Shown piece by piece: positions 11,751-23,931 of a DNA stretch of 64,000 nt (position 1 is its first letter; every line of letters starts with the position of its first letter). The position numbers and the translations under genes are program-made. The notes beneath the pieces are model-generated. The model saw only the letters and a program-made list of their open reading frames with translations, had not been told where the DNA came from and did no database searches. The stretch is taken from assembly GCA_963556145.1 (NCBI GenBank), contig OY744472.1, positions 4,588,001-4,652,000 on the forward strand. Reading direction: 5' to 3'. The DNA comes from Hygrocybe punicea. Its lineage: Eukaryota > Basidiomycota > Agaricomycetes > Agaricales > Hygrophoraceae.

Positions 11751-12543
11751 TGTAGGACTTTCAAAAATACATCTGGGTTAGAGTTAATGTCACTGTCTAG
11801 ACCATAGACCCATTTCTAGACAAAAATCATAACCCTTTTCAATATCATGTACAACGATGGCTCCATGCTTCTCATGGCTGAAGAAGATGACGATGAGAGC
11901 GATAGCCTTTTCTATCATCAGCGGGCATTAGCCTGCGTAGCCCTCATTGGCTATGGCATACTTGAATCATGTGTTGAAGCCTTATATACTGCTTGAAGGC
12001 GCTGGTTGCAAGGTTGTAAATCAGAGCGCTCATATCGGTAATGATAATATATATTAATATATTAATGATAAGCAGTTGCTTAAGGAACTGTGCCTATATA
12101 TTCAGCCATGACAGTGAGCTGTGGTCATGCGCAGAGTGCTGCAGACAGTGAGCGCACATCGTTGGCATTTGTGATGGGTATACCAAATTTGGGCATATCT
12201 AGACACCAAAAATGGCTCACGGCGTTTGAAATGTGGTTTGGAACATACTTTTACTCTGGTAAGGGGGGGTCACCCCCCCTCCAGAATAACATTTGGAAAT
12301 GGGTTCTTGATCACCCAAGGACCCTTGATGAACCAGCACCCTGGCTCAGCACCTCAGCTTCTAGGTTTATGTTGCAAATTTTTGTTTAGAAATAGGATTC
12401 AGAGCTGTGGATTTGCTTCCATTCCACCACCACGCATGGCGTTTTAGGTTGAAAATCAAAGGCAGAAAACTTGGGGAGTGGTCTGCAGTCCATAAATTAT
12501 AAGACTTGTTGTACCAACCATGCCCATACCATGAGGCTAGACT
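11751..12543. other. No gene recognised
   Basis: Contains a short AT palindromic run (TAATATATATTAATATATTAATG near 12,045) and scattered small frames without recognisable products. It may hold the 5' part of the split gene, but no ATG exon could be supported. Confidence 0.3.
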
Positions 12544-12800
12544 GTGGCAGTTCGCAAGTGGATTTCATTTAGGTCCATCACCTCCAACTCTGTCCTCAGG
12601 CTGTGTCCTTTTCACTTCATCCATCAGTACCTTCCCACTCATCACCACGGTCAGATCATCAATGTGAACAACAAAGATGATCAGTGTCAGCTTGGCAGGA
12701 GCCCGCACCAGAGCCCTCTTCCCTTCCCGAAGATTGGATCGAATAAGACTGATCGGGGATAAGTAGAGTCTAGCTCTCAGGCCCTTACTCCATGCAGTGC
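12544..12800 (-). pseudogene. Ty1/copia reverse transcriptase fragment
   Basis: The minus-strand frame contains TLIIFVVHIDDLTVV followed by LMDEVKR. This is the conserved (Y/H)xDD active-site strand of copia-type reverse transcriptases and the helix behind it, with His in place of the usual Tyr. Nothing upstream or downstream in the same frame is recognisable and no LTR is nearby. It is a short relic; the assignment is by motif alone. Confidence 0.4.
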
Positions 12801-12914
12801 ATCGGATAAAGCTAGTATTTGCAAGACAAAAAAAGGGCATATAACAATGACACCACCTCAAAACAAAACACGACAAATACAGAAGGAACAAGGGCTTGGC
12901 AAAAACATTAAGTG

Positions 12915-13235
12915 GCACTGTAGGTGAGAGTAGGCTTATCCTTGGTCCCACCAACAGTAAACGTAGTGACACCAGACAAACTGGAGGTATAAGTGAAGTC
13001 ATCTGTGGTGTCATGGGCAGAGCTGCTACCTATGGCCTGAATCTCAACTGTGAACTATTGTAGGGTGTCAGGACTTGAACCAATCAGTGAAAATATGTGG
13101 AACACACCATAGATCCAGCAGTTTCACCACTGACGTCTAGGGTGCTGGTTACCCCTGCTGCAACTTTGTCAAGTTGTGTTGAAGTGCCACTGTTGTCATC
13201 AACGACAAGAACCCTAACATCGAAAGCTGTGGGTT
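12915..13235 (-). pseudogene. Decayed exons of a beta-rich (Thr/Ser-rich) protein
   Basis: Reading the minus strand from about 13,230 after a CCCACAG acceptor, a frame gives FDVRVLVVDDNSGTSTQLD, then GVTSTLDVSGETAGSM before a TGA. A second frame further on gives SSSAHDTTDDFTYTSSLSG and VGGTKDKPTLTYSAT before a stop at about 12,915. The alternation of Thr/Ser/Val looks like stacked beta strands of a secreted or wall-associated protein, but the family is unknown. One stop and at least one frameshift separate the blocks. Confidence 0.35.
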
Positions 13236-14800
13236 GATTATTTTCACTTGCTGAATAATTAGGGTGAGTTCAAGTTGGTTAGATTAAGAGGGTCAAGTTG
13301 TCCTCACATTGTGGTAGGGGTTGACATGATGGGTGCTGAAGAGGATCTGTGTTGCTCTTGGGATTGGGTGTAATATATATAGAATTATACAGGCGCCAAA
13401 CAGACTATATATCCGATATTGTGGGGACCAAGTTGCTGGGACTATCATGTGTGCACAACAGGTGCCGTCTCTCTTGACATTCACAACTCAAATGTTCTGA
13501 TTCTTGCATTCCTACTGGTTGATAAGAAGAGCACTTTTGCACTTATGAGGTTCCGAGTCCTAAATTTATTTAGGCTCGGTCTTATGTGACGTGAGCCCTC
13601 GAAATTGGGGTGTCCGATCTATTGTTGTGGCAAACACTGAGTTTGGCTGTATTTGCACACCCATAGAAAATTTCCAAGAAGTTCCCTCATCTTCAACAAC
13701 GCAGATCATCCACCGAACGAGAAGAAAAACGGTGGCTGGGTACTCCCAGCCACCCCTGTAAGTTTCATTTTTACTTCTTATGATTCTAACTACAACACCA
13801 ACAGAGCTCCGTGACATACCATCACCCACCACCACCCCTGCTGCAAGTAACATGTAGGAGGGGTGCCACTGCCACTTGGTAAGGTTTTTATTCTTATTGC
13901 TAAAATGCTACACAGTACTATGAGTTACCCAACCCAATGCTGTCGCTGCCACCAGACCACGACCATGACCACAAAAACAACACCCACAAGGCTGAGACGA
14001 TATGCTCCCACATCCACACTTGAATGAATGCAAACATCAACACCATGGCTGATGCAGTAACCTCATATGTCCCACCCACCACCACGTCAAACACCCCCAC
14101 AACACGTGCATATGCAAATGAATGTGATTACAGGGGAGTGGGGTTGATGAGATAGAATGCACGGCAGGGGGTGGTGCACCCACCCCCGCTGCTAGTTGGT
14201 ATCAACTATCCTTTACTGTTCTTTTTATTTTTATTGCTGAATATGACATGGTACCAATACCCCACCCTCAATGCCAATGCCATCACCACACACAATGAGC
14301 CCTATGCATTGGCAGCATGTATGACACATATGATGGTCAAGATGCCTGTACAGGGTCGAGGCAAGATGCTCCCACACCCATGCCATGTCATACACTAGCA
14401 AGAATATGACGCACACGAGTGAGAGCAAAGAAAGGTCAGCATAAAATGACGTGGCACATACAACATGTTGGATACCAACGTGAGGTCGAAACAAGATGCC
14501 TGTGTACAGCTTGACCAGTGCAAGGTGTGTAACACCAAAGCACCCCAATCCCACCTTGCAAGCAGGCTGGCCATGTCAATTGACATGTGCAGCACTGCTG
14601 CGAGGTCAGAATGGCGTGGAGGCACTGATGACATGTCAATTTGAGGGACTTGGATATGCCATGCGAAGCAACAGCCTTCTGGCTACAAGTGCAGCAATCG
14701 TTCACATGCTTTCAGTGACAAATCTTTTTCACATTCCAGCGGCCCTATCATGGCCTTTCAGCTCCCATCCGGCTCCCGTCCGGCACCTATCAGCAACTTC
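13236..14800. other. No gene; imperfectly repeated spacer
   Basis: Two or three diverged units recur about every 230-300 bp (for example GATGCTCCCACACCCATG at 14,365 and the similar GATATGCTCCCACATCCACA near 13,998, each followed by CA/TG-rich sequence). Open frames on both strands are low-complexity. No termini or target duplications were found. Confidence 0.3.
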
Positions 14801-14802
14801 GC

Positions 14803-14842
14803 CATATGAAGGGTTTTCCTGAAGTAGAAAACCCTTCATATG
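14803..14842. repeat. Hairpin repeat (CATATGAAGGGTTTT stem), copy 1
   Basis: A 15-bp perfect stem (14803-14817 with 14828-14842) encloses a 10-nt loop. The same hairpin and its flanks (ACTTCGCC before, ACCAAT after) recur at 35,008-35,053 in the same orientation, just outside the other end of the repeated TIR-element pair. Confidence 0.7.
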
Positions 14843-14899
14843 ACCAATTTTTCGATTTTGGGGTGATTCAAGGCCATGCCCGATTGTTGAGATTGCAAT

Positions 14900-16150
14900 C
14901 CCAGTGAGAATAGGACATTTTGTCAGAGATTTATAGATATTTAAGTAGTCAAAATTTGTGCGAAATAGATAACTTCTTTTGGGTTTGATTGCCATGTGAC
15001 TCGATAGATTGGTTGAGGTTCTTATCAACTACCTTCAAGTCATCAACTACCTTCTTATCAACTACCTTCAAAGAAGGAACTCACTCTCTCTTTCCTCTGC
15101 CACCATGTCCCCCTTCTGTCAACCTTATGCATGAAATTTCTCTCCCCCTTAACATTCTTTGCTGGAAGTTCCTTTGGATTGTATGGATTTGTCACCCAGT
15201 GACTTGTATCTAAGGCTTTGCACCCTCTAAGTTGGTTCATTCACATCATAGAAGTCTTCCTAGTCAAAATCCTATGTCCTACCGAGGCACCTGGTAATAT
15301 ATTCAAGTCCAGGAACATCGGGTTCAAACCCATACACCACAAATGGTATGTATTATGCACATATATCCACTTTTGTTTCTTGGAAATGACTCAGCAGTCC
15401 AAACCATGATGCAATGAAAGGGAGGAGGGTCATCAAGAAGGACTTATGTGATTCCAGATAAAACTCTTACTGCAAGGTAAGCGACCGCTTTCACTGTGGT
15501 GGAAATCCAATTCCTGAATGTCTGGTTGAGGACCATACCAGAGATTCAATCACTCACGCCAGCATACTAACACAACCTTGCACGGTTAATCTGCAACCGG
15601 GTACCTATGATGCAGCTGCATAATCCTTTGTTGGACGGGATTGCAGCAGATCTGAGAGTGGTGGCAATTGAAATCAGCCAGCACCGGTCTTTCCAGGACC
15701 GCTATGCTGGGGATCTACAGGCAGCACTAGACGCAGGGGAGGGTGCAATGCGTGGTGGGCAGAAATACAAGGTGTCATTCGTGCCTCCACCAGTGTATGA
15801 CTTGAGTGCATCAGGATCACCTGTATCAGACTCGGGCTCTTCCTTTCCAAATTACAATCCCCCATCCTCACAGGAAACACAGGAACCACCTCCATCTGTC
15901 TGATTTTCTGCTAGGCCACAGCCTCACCGCTGCCGCGCACCCCATCATCACAAGCGCTATTCCCAGCCCAGTCTCCTGTGATCAACTTCATTTGGGAGAC
16001 ACTGTACGCATCATTGGCGGATGTGCTTGAAGGTACACCATCATTGCGATGGCTGCTGGTACAACCCACCACAGGTGCACATTGGTGCTGTTGCACTTGC
16101 AGTTGTGGACATTGCAATGAATTCGACGACCCCTGAAGGTGGGTTGTCAG
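14900..16150 (+). mobile_element. TIR element with captured host gene, copy 1, left part
   Basis: Left end CCCAGTGAGAATAGGACATT at 14,900. The sequence matches 32,586-33,690 of the intact second copy almost throughout and breaks off at the TCAG just before the solo LTR at 16,151. The right part of this copy is at 32,040-32,464 and ends in the complementary GACAAAATGTCCGATTCTCA. Between them lies the whole nest of retroelements. Confidence 0.75.
15490..16146 (+). pseudogene. RhoGAP-like gene fragment carried by TIR element, copy 1
   Basis: Same gene fragment as at 33,024-33,850, with more damage: an in-frame stop near 15,570 interrupts the start and only 15,607-15,903 is open (NPLLDGIAADLRVVAIEI, then GGQKYKVSF). 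The reading frame is cut by the solo LTR at 16,151; its last piece (GTKSEG-like, frame-damaged) is at about 32,090-32,210. Confidence 0.5.
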
Positions 16151-16507
16151 TGTAGAGGCTCTCGGCCATCTGGACCCGAATCCTCTTCATATCCCACATT
16201 GTCCCCATCCATTCCCATTCATGTATCGTTGATTCCGCCCAATTCTGGTCCTCTCCGTCAATTCCGCTCCGGATCCCCCTCCGGAATCGTTCATACTCAA
16301 GATGCAGTGTCTCTAACGACCCGGAATCACTACGTATATAGTTACATATGATATATCTTCATTTCCCGTTACTTAGTACATAGCACCATTCCTCCTATAC
16401 TCCACTCCACTCCACCCCTATCAGTTACAGCCTTCGCTTGTAGTACATAGTTACTACAGCACAGGATCACTCCCAGTAGTATAAAAGATGTACCCTTATA
16501 TTACATC

Positions 16508-16702
16508 TGTCATATCCCATGCAGCTCCGCCGGATTCCGACGAACTCCGCTCCGGACTTTTCCACCGACTTATCTTATCTTATCTTATCTTATCTTCTCA
16601 CGTACGTTATTGTTCTTCTCTTGTTAATTACTATTCTTCCCCATCTCCATTTACTCCGACCTCCTTTTCTCTTCCTCCCCTTTGTTTACTTGTCACCGTA
16701 CA
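16508..16702 (+). repeat. Truncated LTR at the outer 5' end
   Basis: The first 195 bp match the start of the full LTR, then switch at the shared trinucleotide ACA to the sequence just before the polypurine tract. The region 16,703-16,737 is the same as 31,175-31,209 ahead of the 3' LTR. This is what remains when two tandem elements sharing an LTR lose one interior by deletion at microhomology. Confidence 0.8.
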
Positions 16703-16737
16703 GGCATCTCAAGGGTTCGACGCTAAGGGGGAGATAC

Positions 16738-17293
16738 TGTCATATCCCATGCAGCTCTGCCGGATTCCGACAAACTCCGCTCCGGACTTTTCCGCCGACT
16801 TATCTTATCTTATCTTATCTTATCTTCTCGCGTACGTTATTGTTCTTCTCTAGTTAATTACTATTCTTTCCCATCTCCGTTTACTCCGACCTCCTTTTCT
16901 CTTCCTCCCCTTTGTTTACTTGTCACTGTACATAGCAACCTTTTATCCCTTTTATTTTCTTCCGAACTCCGATCCTCTTTCCGGAGTTCATATTGTCTTC
17001 ACGTCTCCAAGGACATGACAATTAGTTTACCAAGTATATAAACTAGAACTACAATGTCCTGTAACTCCGTTCAGAAAATCAACTTGAGTTCCTTATTTCT
17101 TACCCACTCTCAAACTTAAGACTTTCCCTTAAGCTCATTAATTATCTTAGTACTTAGTCCGCAACTCCGGACTAACTCCGCTCCGTCCACGTCTTCTCAA
17201 TACGACTTAAGGAAGTAGTGAACCTACTTCAAGAGTTGACGTCTTTGCTCCTCCAAAGAACTCCGATCCTTCCGGAGTTGCACGCCTCTAACA
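16738..17293 (+). repeat. Chromovirus 5' LTR (full, 556 bp)
   Basis: TGTCAT...CTAACA, the same length as the 3' LTR at 31,210-31,765. It contains a run of TTATC repeats near its start and a TATA box at 17,035. Substitutions relative to the 3' LTR are few and there are no length changes. Confidence 0.93.
17035..17079 (+). promoter_or_regulatory. LTR core promoter and predicted transcript start
   Basis: TATATAAA at 17,035-17,042 stands 33 nt ahead of CGTTCAGAAAAT (17,068-17,079). That 12-mer is the exact complement of the sequence just past the LTR (17,296-17,307), which is the arrangement expected if it is the 5' end of the RNA in a self-priming retrotransposon. The copy in the 3' LTR has TATATAAA at 31,507 and differs at one base of the 12-mer. 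Confidence 0.6.
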
Positions 17294-17295
17294 GT

Positions 17296-17307
17296 ATTTT
17301 CTGAACG
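17296..17307 (+). other. Primer-binding site, self-priming type
   Basis: ATTTTCTGAACG begins 2 nt after the 5' LTR, the normal place for a PBS, but has no TGG and no fit to a tRNA 3' end. Instead all 12 bases pair with the LTR sequence at 17,068-17,079. In the Tf1/sushi branch of Ty3 elements the first 11 or so bases of the RNA fold back on such a site to prime reverse transcription. Confidence 0.6.
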
Positions 17308-19039
17308 ACTCTTGAGTCGTATTCCCTTTACATTTGATCATGTCTTTCCAAGGCTTCTCCCAACGAAGAACCCCCACACGTTATCGACTTACTCGACCGG
17401 CAAACTCCTCATCCCAACGCCCAACGATAACCCCGGTCTCTCCGTTAGAAGAAACTCACACTCCGAGACACAAACCGTTTCCGCGCCCAGTGTAGAGGGT
17501 CGACGTCCCTCTGAGTCCGTATCATCAATATATCATGAATCCGGACCAACCCGTTGCCGCCATTCGACTTGCATTCGAACCCGACGTAACCCGACGCAAC
17601 CCGACGTGACGTGACGTGACGTGACCCGACGTGACCGACGTAACCCGACACATGCCGCTTTGTGACGGCCGCTTTTGGGCTAAATCCGGCAGCCTCAAAC
17701 GCCTCGGAGTTCCAATTCCAGGAGATGGATCTCTTTGGACTCAATCCCCGACTTCGGATTTACTTTATTTATGCATCCCCTCGTCCTTTCGGAGATATGT
17801 AGGACTTTCTAGATCTTTTCCTTGCATATTCGTTTTTCCCTCCATTTCCTGTCTTCGTTGCTTTGCAACCCCCCTTTCCACATCCCCATTCCAACCTTTC
17901 TTTGTAGCTTACCATTGGCCGAAGTAGACATGTCCGAAAGTAGATTACTGTTTCCTGTACTATAAAAACGGTCCCCGACGACCGTACAAAAAAAACATAC
18001 CATTAGTCCCTGTTTCCCTTTAGTCAGAATCACCTTTTAATCCCTTCAAATGCTCGTCCACGTAGATCCTTAGCTTTTTATAGTTCACTTCGTCGTCTTT
18101 ATTGTTGTTTCCGTATATTCATTCATCGTTTCCGACCCGACCCGACCCGACCCGCCGTACCCGACATTGTCGGCATCGTCGGGTTCTTTATTATTTGTCC
18201 GTTTTCACTCCGTTCATCGCCGGCTTCGTCGTTATTAGTCCAGTTTTACGCGGCGGCTTTACTTTTACTAACATTCCCTTCTTTTTACTTCTATTTCCGA
18301 CCCTGATTTATCCAGTCACTTCTACGCTGACACCCTTGGCTAGGATTATTTCTTTATATAGTTCCGAAGCCACACCAAGAACCCGCATCTACATCTGGAG
18401 CCCAACGCGAGGATAATTCAGTGTCAAGAAACATTCATTCCACAGCCCTACATTTCCTTTCGTCATCTCGAAACAAGCCTTGCCGCAGCACTCTACACAT
18501 CCGACACCCGTTACCCGACTTCTTTACATTCGACACCCAACGCTTCGACATCCAATCGCCAACTACCACACTATCATCTCGGTTTGATTCTTATAATATT
18601 TTCTCTTCTTTGCCGACTACCATTGTTCAGTTTCACTAACGACCTCGAACCCGCTCTTGTGCCGCTCGACCCAGCGGCCGTTTACCGCTTTAGGAAACTT
18701 GCACAGCCACGATCCAACACTCTCGTTTTCGACTCGAACTTCGTCACATCCACCGTCCACAATCGTTTATAGACCTCCAACACGCTCGGAATCCCAATCC
18801 CCACCGATACCCGTCGAAAAACCGCGACCGGAAAGCCCCAAAACGGCCCCAGCAACCGCGACCAACAACAACGCCACTCACGCGTCACTCACGAAACACA
18901 GACGAACGGAGCCGCGAAGTAGAAGGAAAAACGCCTACCGTGCAACGGGTTTAGCCCGTGTACGTCCATCCTCGCCTTTCCGTGCAGAAAAACGCGTTCA
19001 AACGCGGTTTTCAACGCGTCCAACCGTAACCGCTCCCGT

Positions 19040-20837
19040 TTGACCCCCGTTTCGCGCCCGATTACCCCGCGTTCTCATCTACGGACTCGCCGTCACCCTG
19101 GATACAAGCCACGACGCGTATTTGCCCGCGCTGTCCCCAAAACGCCACCATCGTTGCATTTCCCACGTCACCACGCGCCCTACGCCCACAGACTGCGTCC
19201 TACGTGCCCGTACAGGCTTCCCGGGTCCCCACAGCGCCCTTCGCGAGCGCTCACGAGCCGTCTTCGCCGTTATCGATACCCCACGCCGTGCCACGTCACC
19301 CTGCTTCGTGCCCCAGCCAAGTCGACATCGCCGACCGCGCACGCCCTCGTTGGACCTCCCCGTCGCCTCGCCTCGCTCCCTACGACCCCACGACGCCAGT
19401 CGCGAGCCATCACTTGCCGTCTTCATCGTTATCGATGCCCCATGCCGTTGCCACGTCATCCTCCTCGTGCCCCGCGTACTCGACATCCCCGGCCGCTCAC
19501 GTACTCGTTGAACCACCCGCCGCTTCGTGCAACCTCCCACGACCCCTCAGCGTCCCTCGCGAGTCCGTACAAGCCGCCTCCGCCGTGTTCGAGCCCCCAA
19601 CATCGTGCCACGTCACCCCGCTTCGTGCCTCAGCCAATACGACATATCCGGCCGCTCACGCCCTCGTTGAACCTCCCCGTCGCCTCGCACCGCTTCCTAC
19701 GACCCCACGACCCCAGTCGCGAACCATCATTTGCCGTCCTCGCCGTTATCGAGCCTCCACGCGTGTCCCACGTCAACCCGCCTCATGCACCCGCCTATAC
19801 GACATCCCCGGCCGCTCACGTCCCCGTTGAGCCACCCGCCGCCTCGTACCAGTTCCCGGCACCCCAAATCGTCCCTCGCGAGCCCGTACAAGCCGTCCCC
19901 GTCGTATTCAAGTCTCCAACATACCACCACACCTCGTACCCCCGCGTTCCCAGACCCAGCACCAGCGACCACCGCGTACAACCGTCCACACACCCACGTT
20001 TACGCCCCCGCACCTCGGCATGGCCCTCATCTGTCCCAAACGAGTCCGCCCCCGACCCTCTTCGTCCCACGCGAGCGGCCACGTCACCCACCGTCGACTC
20101 CCACTCTCGACCCCCAGCCGTCCCCGTCCTCGTCCACTCCCCTTCGACCACCTACGCCCTCGGCCAGCCCCACGACGCCCCTCAAGGTCCATTCGCAAGC
20201 CCAAAACGATGCCCCCGTTGAGTTGCACCCGCGAAACCGTGACCACCGGCCGCCCAAACCCGTTCCACGACCCGACGGACCATTGTCAAATCCCCACGCA
20301 ACTATCCGCCACGAAAGCATCACGAAGACGCCACCCGTATCACCCCAATCCGCCCACGTCATCCGCCTCCGTTTCCCAACATCGCCCTATCCCGTACCGC
20401 CAACCTCGACCACCCGTTACCCGCTTCCCTCGACAACCCGCAGCTTCGAACAACCCCACGCAACCATGATCCACGCCTCGCAACCACGTTCCGTCTTATC
20501 CGCTCACGTCGTCCGCCCCCGTCTCCCTACGTCGCCCTATGCCATACCGCCACACCCGACAACCCGTTTTCAACTTACCCGCTACACCGGATTCCGGTTC
20601 CGGATCCGCGACCTGCATCACAGCACCCGACTACGAACCCGGACACGTTCCCAACGATTCCGCGGCATCCGGTTCCGGTTCCGGCTCAATTCGAGCACCA
20701 GTGCTCGATTCGAGCATCTGGTTCCGGTTCCGGTTTCACAACCCGTACCCGCCACATTCGCACTCCCGTACCCACCGAACCCGACCCTACGAAAACCCCT
20801 CACCGTCCATCGGCATAAGAAATATATACATAGATAG
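19040..20837 (+). pseudogene. Repeat-rich Pro/Ser/Thr protein of element A, frameshifted
   Basis: Two overlapping frames (19,040-20,221 and 19,731-20,837) carry a protein built of imperfect repeats. At DNA level the unit is about 156 bp (starts near 19,294, 19,449, 19,605 and 19,765), i.e. 52 residues. A block reading AASYQFPAPQIVPREPVQAV in the first frame and HTHVYAPAPRHGP then LSQTSP in the second match, in the same order, the ITLRDAVQAAPAMFEPP and HVHAPTPLYGPLPSQTSP blocks of the 607-residue protein in element C. So the two elements encode homologous proteins and this copy has lost its frame. No enzymatic motif is visible; a structural Gag-like role is a guess. Confidence 0.5.
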
Positions 20838-21283
20838 ATTAAATAAATCAAAAAGAAAGAAAAATATCAGAGATAAAAGAAAGATAAAAAGAAACACTTG
20901 TTCCCGACACACCTGGCACCCGCATGATCCACCCGACGTACCCGACACACCCGCTTACGAATCCGTCGCACCCAACGAACCCGCTTACGAACCCGCCGCA
21001 CCCGCTTACGAACCCGACACGTCGCTTCACTCGTTCCCCACGCACCCGCATTAAACCCATTTGACATTGTTCTCCGCTTTCCATGACCCACCGTTTCCGC
21101 CACCGTTTCGACCCAGACACAATGTTCCCTGTCTCGGCTTCGATTCCCAACCCTCCCGACTTTATATTTCAGTTCCATGGGGGGGAATGCTTCCCCACGG
21201 GTCCAAGCCGGTGCTGAACCGCCTAGTATGAGGCTGATATCACAGCCGTTGATTATCGCCCCCATATTAGTATTGACATATCG

Positions 21284-21470
21284 AACCTCCGCCATCGTCT
21301 ATCGAACCTCCGCCGCTGTCTATCGAACCTCCGCCATCGTATATTGAACCTCCGTCGTCGTCCATCGAACCTCTGTTTTCGTCATATCGTATCAAACCTC
21401 CGCCATCGTATATCGAACCTCCGTCGTCGTCCATCGAACCTCCGTTTTCGTCATATCGTATTGAACAACC
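21284..21470 (+). repeat. Short tandem repeat in element A
   Basis: Units of about 21-25 bp, consensus ATCGAACCTCCGCCATCGT with CATATCGTAT spacers, repeat about seven times. It is non-coding and sits between the coding repeats and the 3' LTR. Confidence 0.75.
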
Positions 21471-23931
21471 ACCGTCGTCATATCTTGTCTACCCCTACGC
21501 CACCGTTTCCGCCACCCGTTGACACAGCCACCAAAGCCGCCGACCCTAACTCGACCCGCCTAGATCGTCTTTGTCATCCGCTTGTGTTTTATTTCGTTTC
21601 CGCTCCTGCCTTACTCATCTCCGTCACCCGCCCCCAATCCTATGTCACGTTTAGTTTTATCCCGACTTGATTTCTATTGCGTCCCTTCCTTTCCGGTCAC
21701 CGGCATTTATTCCCTTTTATCTATTTTGCATTTCCGCTGCATATTTGTCCCACCCTTATAGCTTTCCGCTGTTTCCTTCATTTCCGCTTGGTTATATTGT
21801 CACTATAGTTTCTTTTCTATGTATTTCCGGACACCGGCATCACCCGCCTTTGTTCTCCGCCCTCCGACTCTCCACTAGTCACCACCCGCTCTCCCCCTTC
21901 GCATTGTCCACAACCCACCTCATCCCGTCGAACCCAATTCCACGACCACCACGTCGGCCTCATCTCACGCATCCGAGTCCCGAGTCCACGTAGTATCGAC
22001 CAGGGATGGTCTTTATTTAAAGTACCCTGGAGATGTAGAGGGTCGACGTCCCTCTGAGTCCGTATCATCAATATATCACGAATCCGGACCAACCCGTTGC
22101 CGCCATTCAACTTGCATTCGAACCCGACGTAACCTGACGCAACCCGATGTGACGTGACGTGATGTGACCTGACGTGACCGACGTAACCCGACACATGCCG
22201 CTTTGTGATGGCCACTTTTGGGCTAAATCCGGCAGCCTCAAACGCCTCGGAGTTCCAATTCCAGGAGATGGATCTCTTTGGACTCAATCCCCGACTTCGG
22301 ATTTACTTTATTTATGCATCCCCTCGTCCTTTCGGAGATATGTAGGACTTTCTAGATCTTTTCCTTGCATATTCGTTTTTCCCTCCATTTCCTGTCTTCG
22401 TTGCTTTGCAACCCCCCTTTCCACATCCCCATTCCAACCTTTCTTTGTAGCTTACCATTGGCCGAAGTAGACATGTCCGAAAGTAGATTACTGTTTCCTG
22501 TACTATAAAAACGGTCCCCGACGACCGTACAAAAAAAACATACCATTAGTCCCTGTTTCCCTTTAGTCAGAATCACCTTTTAATCCCTTCAAATGCTCGT
22601 CCACGTAGATCCTTAGCTTTTTATAGTTCACTTCGTCGTCTTTATTGTTGTTTCCGTATATTCATTCATCGTTTCCGACCCGACCCGACCCGACCTGCCG
22701 TACCCGACATTGTCGGCATCGTCGGGTTCTTTATTATTTGTCCATTTTCACTCCGTTCATCGCCGGCTTCGTCGTTATTAGTCCAGTTTTACGCGGCGGC
22801 TTTACTTTTACTAACATTCCCTTCTTTTTACTTCTATTTCCGACACTGATTTATCCAGTCACTTCTACGCTGACACCCTTGGCTAGGATTATTTCTTTAT
22901 ATAGTTCCGAAGCCACACCAAGAACCCGCATCTACACCAGTCTTCGAGGAGAACAATCCTCTCAGACCGGGCAATCCTAATCGCGATGACACCAACCTTG
23001 CTGAGGCCATCGCTCTTCTAGCCACTACTCTCCGAAACAAAGGAGACGACAAGCAACGCACAAAAGTCCGAGAACCGGACACGTTTGACGCCTCCGATCC
23101 GACAAAACTCCGCCCTTTCCTGGTTCAGTGTCAACTGAACTTCAATGATCAACCAACCGCTTTCCAAACGGACGGCGCCAAAGTCAACTTCGCCCTCTCC
23201 TACCTCAAAGGGATCGCACTTGCGTGGTTCGAGCCTTACCTTTTGGAGAACCCGGATATCGATACCTATCCGCCGGACTTCATGTCCGATTACGGAGATT
23301 TCTGCATGGAGTTGCAGAATAATTTCGGACCTCTGGACCCTAAAGGTAGCACCGAGAGCGAGTTGGAAAACCTTGTAATGAAGGATAACCAACGAATTGC
23401 GAAGTATATCGTTAACTTCAATCGTCTCGCTATGCAGACTGGCTGGGACATCGGTGCCTTATGGCATTCTTTTTACCGAGGACTTCCGGATCGCCTCAAA
23501 GATCAACTTGCCCAATCCGAGAAACCAAAGAACCTCTACGAGCTGAAGGATAAGGCTCAACTCCTTGACGCCCGGTATTGGGAACGGAAATCGGAGATTT
23601 CCCGCGCTTCGGGATCCTCTTCTGCTAAAGCCTCTACTTCCGAGGCCAAGTCTTTGACCGAAAAAGCTTCCGAGAAGAAGTCCCCTGCCAAAACTACCAA
23701 CTCCGGTAGTACCTCCTCCACCACTCCGAAAACCCCTCCTGTCTACGCCGATAAGCTAGGCAAGGATGGTAAACTCAAGCCCGCGGAACGTCAACGCCGC
23801 ATTGATAATAAACTCTGCATTATATGCGGGGGAGCCGGACACATGGCCAAGGATTGCACCAAGGCCAAGTATTCGTCCACTCGCGTTGCCGCCCGTGCTG
23901 CCTCCACTTCCTCCGCACCTCCGGTCTCTAG

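Larger units (their letters stand above)
17491..22936 (+). mobile_element. Element A: non-autonomous LTR element, 903-bp LTRs, 4-bp TSD
   Basis: LTRs at 17,491-18,393 and 22,034-22,936 are both 903 bp, begin TGTAGAGGGTCG and end GCATCTACA, and differ at only about ten positions by eye. The target duplication is CCAG (17,487-17,490 and 22,937-22,940). After a 2-nt spacer a PBS-like TGGAGCCCAACGCGAGG starts at 18,396, almost the same as in element C. The interior (3.6 kb) carries Pro/Ser/Thr-rich repeated coding sequence and no protease, RT, RNase H or integrase motif. A classical polypurine tract is not obvious before the 3' LTR (ACCCTGGAGA). Confidence 0.85.

Noticed and set aside
13918..14705. 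Several 60-107 residue frames with hydrophobic or Cys-rich character
   Set aside because: Low-complexity, overlapping on both strands, no intron logic and no recognised motif.
17312..17614. 100-residue plus-strand frame across the element A junction
   Set aside because: It is a different phase from gag and runs from chromovirus into the LTR of element A.
19079..20246. Minus-strand Gly/Arg/Val-rich frames opposite the element A protein
   Set aside because: Shadow frames of a GC-rich Pro/Arg-coding repeat.
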